57,787 nucleotides of DNA from Thiomicrorhabdus sp041583835 (lineage in GTDB: Bacteria; Pseudomonadota; Gammaproteobacteria; Thiomicrospirales; Thiomicrospiraceae): positions 1 to 57,787 of the forward strand of contig NZ_JBFHFC010000014.1 in the NCBI RefSeq assembly GCF_041583835.1. Direction: 5' to 3'. Under the pieces are notes generated by a model that was given only the letters and a program-made list of their open reading frames with translations, was not told the DNA's origin and did not search any database. A program made the position numbers and the translations under genes. Positions 52,853-57,787 of this stretch are shown one piece after another (position 1 is the stretch's first letter; every line of letters starts with the position of its first letter).

Positions 52853-54538
52853 CTACAGTAGCTCAGTTAAGTTAACGACACGACTCACTTCTTCTATTGA
52901 AGTCTGACCTTGCTTTACCCAACGCAGTGCACTTTGAGCCATGGTCGAAAATCCTTGCCTTAACGCTTCTTCCAAAATAACGTGTTGTGATTCACCCGCA
53001 AGCATCATTTCGTCCATTTCCGCCGTAAAACGAAGCGTTTCCAATACCGCCAAACGCCCCTTATAACCTATGTTGTTACATTTCTCACATCCGCCAGGCT
53101 TATACAAAGTCACCGATTCTTCGTCGGGAATATTCATAATTTGCCTTTCGAACGCTTCAGCCTCATAAGGCTGCTTGCAACTCTTACATAACTTACGCGC
53201 CAATCTTTGAGCGATAATTCCAATGATGTTCCCCGCCAGTATTGACGGCGACACACCGATATCGATCAATCGGGGAATGGCTCCAATTGCGGAGTTGGTA
53301 TGTAAAGTAGCAAAGACCTGGTGCCCCGTCATCGCAGCTCTCAATGCCATCTCCGCAGTATCAGGATCGCGAACCTCACCGATCAGAATAATGTCCGGAT
53401 CCTGACGCAACAAGGCTCTTATCCCCGCCGCAAACCCCATTCCGATCTCTTCGTTAACCGGCGTTTGACGAATCCTGGCCATCGGATATTCAACCGGGTC
53501 TTCCAAAGTCATAATATTGACCCCTTCCTGATTCAATTCGTTCAAAATTGAATACAAAGTCGTCGTTTTACCGGAACCGGTCGGTCCTGTTACCAGTAAA
53601 ATACCGGTCGGGCGAGCCAACATAAGCTTTAACTCTTCATAAGAGTCCTTATCAAGCCCCAATTTATCTAAAGGAACAATCCCTTTTTCTCTGTCCAATA
53701 TACGTAATACAAAGTTCTCACCGTGCGTCGTCGGTAGTGAGGATACTCGGAAGTCAATTCGACGACCATGAACGATCAAATCCATACGACCATCTTGAGG
53801 AAGTCTTTGTTCGGTCAAATCCAATTTAGACATAACCTTTAGACGGACTACCAATCCAGACCAAAAAGATCTATGCAAAAGCCTTACTTCTTGCAGCACC
53901 CCGTCAATACGATATCGAATTCGAATATAGTTCTCTTCCGGTTCGAAATGAACATCCGATGCATTTTTTTTTACCGCATCCGTCAAGATACTATCAACCA
54001 GTCGAACCATCGGTTGAGAATATTCTCGAGCTTCGGAAATCCGGGTAATATCGATTTTTCCGGTTTCCAATTCCCTCAAAATACCGTCAATCGATAACTC
54101 ATACCCATAATAGTTGTCGATGGTATTGAGAATCTCTTTCTCAACCCCCATCGTTGGTAATATTTGAATATCGGGCTTTTGGATGTGCCGTTTCAACTTA
54201 TCCAACAACAAAATATCATCTGGCGAAGCCATCGCGACTTTTAAAGTGTTATCGCGCAAACTGACAGGCATAATCAAGTAGTTTCGGGCAAACGATTCAG
54301 AAATGAGACTAATGGCTTTTGCATCGGGAACAATGCCCGTCAAGCTCATGGACTCGAATCCTACAGATTCACCTATAGCCTCACTGACGGCCTCCTCCGT
54401 CAAAAAACCCAGCCTGAATAAAACCTCCCCAAGCTTTTTTCCGGTTTTTCTTTGTTCCGTTAGGGCAATTTCTAATTGGTCTGCGGAAATTTTTCCGTCT
54501 GCAATTAATCGCTGCCCTAAAAGTCCGGGGTGCTTCAT
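52853..54538 (-). CDS. mshE: Type IV pilus extension ATPase (MshE/GspE/PilB family)
   Basis: Hexameric motor for MSHA-type pilus assembly. An N-terminal MshEN region (residues ~5-60) has the twin LLGQRLIADGKISADQLE and KLGEVLFRLGFLTEEAV helices. The ATPase core contains Walker A GPTGSGKTTTLYS (near 314), Asp box DPVEYPMARIRQTPVNEEIG, Walker B DPDIILIGEVRDPDTAE and the His box TLHTNSA. The zinc site is CKSCKQPY...CEKCNNIGYKGR. At the first c-di-GMP motif, Leu replaces the usual leading Arg. The ATG overlaps the stop of the upstream TPR gene (ATGA). Length is 561 residues. Confidence 0.95.
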   Translation of the reverse strand: MKHPGLLGQRLIADGKISADQLEIALTEQRKTGKKLGEVLFRLGFLTEEAVSEAIGESVGFESMSLTGIVPDAKAISLISESFARNYLIMPVSLRDNTLKVAMASPDDILLLDKLKRHIQKPDIQILPTMGVEKEILNTIDNYYGYELSIDGILRELETGKIDITRISEAREYSQPMVRLVDSILTDAVKKNASDVHFEPEENYIRIRYRIDGVLQEVRLLHRSFWSGLVVRLKVMSKLDLTEQRLPQDGRMDLIVHGRRIDFRVSSLPTTHGENFVLRILDREKGIVPLDKLGLDKDSYEELKLMLARPTGILLVTGPTGSGKTTTLYSILNELNQEGVNIMTLEDPVEYPMARIRQTPVNEEIGMGFAAGIRALLRQDPDIILIGEVRDPDTAEMALRAAMTGHQVFATLHTNSAIGAIPRLIDIGVSPSILAGNIIGIIAQRLARKLCKSCKQPYEAEAFERQIMNIPDEESVTLYKPGGCEKCNNIGYKGRLAVLETLRFTAEMDEMMLAGESQHVILEEALRQGFSTMAQSALRWVKQGQTSIEEVSRVVNLTELL

Positions 54539-56271
54539 AAGTCCGTTTGTCCGATATACTGCTTGATTGATGCCAATCTTAACTTTACCTGTTCAACATC
54601 AAAATAAACCGTTTTCGATTCAGCATGAACCAATCCAAGCGTATAGTATTTTTCGGCTAACGCATATTGTCCAAGATGATCTAAACTAATCGCCAGATTA
54701 ACTAAATAATCCGGATTGGTTTCGTCCAATCGGTGCGCATCGAAATAGGCAACTTGTGCCTTATCCCAATCCTTTTCTCCGGCATAAATATTACCTAATG
54801 CATAATTCAATATCGCCGAGTCCGGATGTTTTACAAGTACACGCTTAATTTCATTTTTCCATTCTTCGCCACTAAGACTCGAGCCCGTTAATGAAATAAT
54901 CGCCTCAAAAGCATGAATATCATCAGATGAGATTTCCAGAACCTTATAATATTGCTCCAAGGCCTTATTTTCTTGGTTAAGTTTTGCATAAACCGCCCCT
55001 AATCCATTCAAAGCCTGGATATCTTCATTATTTTCCAATAAAGCCTTTTCAAATAAATCTTTAGCCTTGTCATAATTCTTATCGTATAACGCTTGATAAG
55101 CATTTTGAACATAAGGTTCAACAGGAACTGCCTGAACATTCAATACAACCGAAGGTTGCTGAACTCTTGGCTTAATAACACTCTTATACACAGTTTTCTT
55201 GGCAGGCTGGGTTTTAACAGTATCTTTGATATCGTTTTCTACCGGCTTCGTTTCCGTTTCGGCAACCACTTTTTCTTCCGTTTCGGCAAGCTCAGTTACC
55301 ATCTCGGATTCAGAAACTTCGGTCGGTTTAGATGTTTTTTCCTCCTCAGCTTCTTTAACAGGCTCTACAATCGGACGCTTAACAGGTTCCAGACGAACGA
55401 TGTCATACTTACGCATACTCTGTTCTAATTTCTGACTTTGATCCTGAAAATAAAAAATACCGAACAACCCTAAAAAGCTGAGAAATAAAACAGACAGGAG
55501 CGTGTAAACCATGTAATTTGACGATCTTCCAAACAACAGGGCACGAATGCTTTTAGGAAGGTACTGACGGAACCGTTTGTCAGAACTTAGAATTTGATTA
55601 TGTTCAGTCGATAGGGTTTCACTGCTTGTATTATTAACGACAGATTGTTCGTTAACAGTCTGAGTATCTGGTGTACTCTCATAGCCGGGTAGAGTACTTA
55701 AACTCCAAGAATAACTGTCATCCTGAGAAGTTTTATCCGACTCATCTAATGCACTTTGCCCCTCTTCAACCAATTTAGGTAGAGGTTTTTCATTTTCGAT
55801 CGGCGGCTCGATAACCGGCTCAACATTTTCAACGGCATCATCCACATAAGGAACATGCAAAGCAGCCTTCAAATCTAATCCAGCATCAGTAATCTCTTCG
55901 TTTATAGCAGATGCAACCTCTTCCGATACGTGATGTTCTTTCTGAGGTAAATCCAACTCCAAATCATCAATTGATTTTACCGTCTCGGCTGGCTCTTCTT
56001 TTTTTACCTCATTGACCAACTGCAAACCGGAAAGTAGATTCGACTCAGGACCACCTTCAACATCAACCCCCTTTAAATCGGCATTCTCGTCCGTTTTTTC
56101 AGGCTCTGGTTTAGTTGCGGTGTCAGGTTTTAATTCTTCCTTGATTTCGACAGTGTCTTCAGTTGACGATCCTTGCTCTACTGAAGCAATATCATCGGCA
56201 CCTTCAGAACTCTCAGAGCCAAGCTTTTTATTTTCCGCCGCTTTTTTTAACGCTTCTAGTAAAACACTCAC
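54535..56271 (-). CDS. mshN: TPR-containing pilus biogenesis protein (MshN-like)
   Basis: Starts MSVLLEALKKAAENKKLG, a typical beginning for this cluster position. It then has ~210 residues of acidic, low-complexity cytoplasmic sequence and one membrane helix (YMVYTLLSVLFLSFLGLFGIFYF, near 255). A Pro/Glu/Lys periplasmic spacer follows, and then at least four tetratricopeptide repeats (NAYQALYDKNYDKAKDLFEK, LENNEDIQALNGLGAVYAKL, HPDSAILNYALGNIYAG, PDYLVNLAISLDHLGQYA). TPR proteins here are thought to guide pilin or secretin assembly. It lies between mshL and mshE, as MshN does in Vibrio, but no mshM lies between. Length is 578 residues. Confidence 0.8.
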   Translation of the reverse strand: MSVLLEALKKAAENKKLGSESSEGADDIASVEQGSSTEDTVEIKEELKPDTATKPEPEKTDENADLKGVDVEGGPESNLLSGLQLVNEVKKEEPAETVKSIDDLELDLPQKEHHVSEEVASAINEEITDAGLDLKAALHVPYVDDAVENVEPVIEPPIENEKPLPKLVEEGQSALDESDKTSQDDSYSWSLSTLPGYESTPDTQTVNEQSVVNNTSSETLSTEHNQILSSDKRFRQYLPKSIRALLFGRSSNYMVYTLLSVLFLSFLGLFGIFYFQDQSQKLEQSMRKYDIVRLEPVKRPIVEPVKEAEEEKTSKPTEVSESEMVTELAETEEKVVAETETKPVENDIKDTVKTQPAKKTVYKSVIKPRVQQPSVVLNVQAVPVEPYVQNAYQALYDKNYDKAKDLFEKALLENNEDIQALNGLGAVYAKLNQENKALEQYYKVLEISSDDIHAFEAIISLTGSSLSGEEWKNEIKRVLVKHPDSAILNYALGNIYAGEKDWDKAQVAYFDAHRLDETNPDYLVNLAISLDHLGQYALAEKYYTLGLVHAESKTVYFDVEQVKLRLASIKQYIGQTDL

Positions 56272-56289
56272 GATTAAAACTACCTAAAA

Positions 56290-57787
56290 TTAGTTATGAT
56301 CAGTTTTCAAGAAGTTTCTCAAGGATGAGAGATCCCCGTGATCTAAATCAGGATTTTTAACTACGATCGGTCTGATAAAAATAACCAATTCGCTTTTCTT
56401 AGCCAAATCGTCTTTGTAGGAAAACAAATCTCCAACAACCGGTATTTCGTTCATCCAAGGTACGGCATTCTTGTTATTGCTATTGGCGTCTTCAATCAAA
56501 CCACCGATTACTGCAGTCTGTCTATTCTTCAATTTCAGAACTGAGGCCATCTCTCTTTCTTGAATAACTGGAATACGGCTAGTAATGTCTTCACGAGCCA
56601 AATCAGGACTTGGATCATTAACGTAACCAACAATTCTTGAAATCGTCGGACGGATATTCAAGGAAACATCATCGTCATCACTAACAAAAGGGGTGACACT
56701 CATCATAAAACCAACCGGCACTGTATGCACGGTAGTTTCATAGGTTGTCGTTCCAGCACTCGTGGTCGTAGCCGATTCACGGTTCACTTCAATCGTAAAG
56801 TAAACTTCGTTGTTGACCACTTTCAGCAAAGCCGTCTGGTTGTTAACTGCCATAATCTTCGGGCTCGACAACACTTTCGTATTACCGAACTGTTGCAACA
56901 TTCTCAACCCGATGTTCCAATCACCGCCAACACCCGTAAAATCAAAGGCAACGGCTGCGGAAGTCGAAAGTGTCGAAGTAATCAAGTTCTGCCCCAAGAC
57001 ACCGTTTCCACTATCTGATTTTACCAAAGTTGACCAATCGATCCCCGCTTGATACTGATCCGACAACTCAACCTCAACGACAGTTGCTTCGATCATAACC
57101 TGCTTTTCAGCACGATTCATAATCTCATCTAAATAGGTCTTTACTGCCCTATGCTCAGCACCCGTCGCAAAAATAGTAATCATGCCTGCTTCTGGGTTAA
57201 CAACAATATTATTGTTAACAACTCTTGATCCACCTCTGGCACCTGCAGCTGCGGCTGGTGCGCCGGCGCTCCCTTTACCGGTTTTAAGGCCAGATTGAAC
57301 AATACGCGACAGGTTTTGTTCCAATGAATTCCAAAAATCATGCTCGGAAACAACATTGATATTTGCAGCACTGCCTCCTGTACCTGCTGAGCCACCAGTT
57401 GTTGCAACACCAGTAGCGCCACCAACTGACATTTTCATGTCAATTGTGTCCTTACTGGTTTTTTGAATATTTACATAATCTATCGGGTAATTAAACCAAT
57501 ATGGTTTATCTGGTCGAACAACGATACTTTTAGGGGTTACTTCATAAAGAAAGCCTAGTTGAACTGAAATACGCTTTAAAATTGTAGGCAAATCTTGATT
57601 GATTGCATTGATTGTAACGGCGCCATCAACTCCCGAGTGAAGATCTAACTGCTTCCCGGAGTCTTGAGCAAGCTTTAACAGTAATTCGGAAACGGGAATA
57701 TTTATGGCAGAAACTGAATATTTCTTCAGGGCGTTTTGAAAATCAGGCTTAGGCGGTAAAACGGCTCGCTTAGATACTAAATCGGGG
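56290..57787 (-). CDS. mshL: Type IV pilus/MSHA secretin (MshL), 5' part beyond the right edge
   Basis: Outer-membrane secretin. The frame has no stop up to 57787, so the true start lies off the window; the apparent TTG start at 57591 is internal. The N-terminal part carries an STN-type segment (KLAQDSGKQLDLHSGVDGA, DLPTILKRISVQLGFLYEV). A Gly/Ala-rich loop and an N1-like domain (AEHRAVKTYLDEIMNRAEKQ) follow. The secretin core ends with VIGGLIEDAN, VPWMNEIPVVGDLFSYK and KSELVIFIRPIVV. At least 498 residues lie in the window. It starts the MSHA-type operon seen here, followed after 18 bases by the TPR gene. Confidence 0.93.
   Translation of the reverse strand, partial: PDLVSKRAVLPPKPDFQNALKKYSVSAINIPVSELLLKLAQDSGKQLDLHSGVDGAVTINAINQDLPTILKRISVQLGFLYEVTPKSIVVRPDKPYWFNYPIDYVNIQKTSKDTIDMKMSVGGATGVATTGGSAGTGGSAANINVVSEHDFWNSLEQNLSRIVQSGLKTGKGSAGAPAAAAGARGGSRVVNNNIVVNPEAGMITIFATGAEHRAVKTYLDEIMNRAEKQVMIEATVVEVELSDQYQAGIDWSTLVKSDSGNGVLGQNLITSTLSTSAAVAFDFTGVGGDWNIGLRMLQQFGNTKVLSSPKIMAVNNQTALLKVVNNEVYFTIEVNRESATTTSAGTTTYETTVHTVPVGFMMSVTPFVSDDDDVSLNIRPTISRIVGYVNDPSPDLAREDITSRIPVIQEREMASVLKLKNRQTAVIGGLIEDANSNNKNAVPWMNEIPVVGDLFSYKDDLAKKSELVIFIRPIVVKNPDLDHGDLSSLRNFLKTDHN

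Noticed and set aside
57591..57593. TTG as start of the secretin gene
   Set aside because: The frame stays open to the window edge and encodes a conserved STN-type segment upstream.

Overview
The window reads as a chromosomal segment of a marine or halotolerant gammaproteobacterium. Supporting markers are SspA/SspB, EF-P with EpmA and EpmB, an MSHA-type pilus cluster, RmuC and a TapT/DTW protein. A sucrose-osmolyte operon of the type known from halophilic methylotrophs and a full mevalonate pathway (rare in this class; I recall it in Coxiella and relatives) make the Thiotrichales/Piscirickettsiaceae neighbourhood (Methylophaga, Thiomicrorhabdus, Hydrogenovibrio) a reasonable but unproven guess. 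No rRNA, tRNA, CRISPR array, insertion sequence or prophage was seen.

Layout. 1-430: debris, with a truncated flavodiiron-protein flavodoxin fragment abutting an A/T-rich unrecognised frame. 0.47-5.4 kb: minimal ethanolamine catabolism (AraC-type regulator, eutBC, permease) ended by a terminator. 5.6-10.2 kb: two LTxxQ (Spy/CpxP-like) periplasmic proteins, one with a striking Gly/Tyr/Met/His repeat region, around a DedA-PAP2-LssY membrane protein, then a small coiled-coil protein. 10.2-18.1 kb, minus strand: gamma-glutamyltranspeptidase and sps-spp-fructokinase-amylosucrase. 18.5-25.2 kb: MFS transporter, 2OG-Fe(II) oxygenase, M48 peptidase with LemA, SYLF protein, DUF3392-like protein and a parvulin. 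25.3-31.8 kb: all six steps from HMG-CoA synthase to diphosphomevalonate decarboxylase, plus type 2 IPP isomerase. 31.8-36.5 kb: sspAB, azoR, and the EF-P beta-lysylation module. 36.5-46.1 kb: a polyprenyl-phosphate sugar region, with UbiA-type phosphoribosyltransferase, divergent PAP2 protein, GtrA, DprE1, DprE2, manC, two GT39-like transferases and a GT2-GtrA fusion. 46.1-48.7 kb: TapT, a GNAT protein and RmuC. 48.7 kb to the right edge, minus strand: MSHA-type pilus assembly genes, with the secretin running off the window.

How the parts fit. Sucrose is probably made by SPS/SPP and recycled by amylosucrase plus fructokinase. The mevalonate operon supplies isoprenoids, including in principle the polyprenyl carrier used 5-15 kb downstream. 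There, DprE1/DprE2 and the UbiA enzyme would make polyprenyl-phospho-D-arabinose, while ManC and the GT2 enzyme would make polyprenyl-phospho-mannose. GtrA proteins would flip these donors and GT39 enzymes transfer the sugars outside. The most interesting open possibility is that this sugar system decorates a surface structure such as the pilus encoded next to it.
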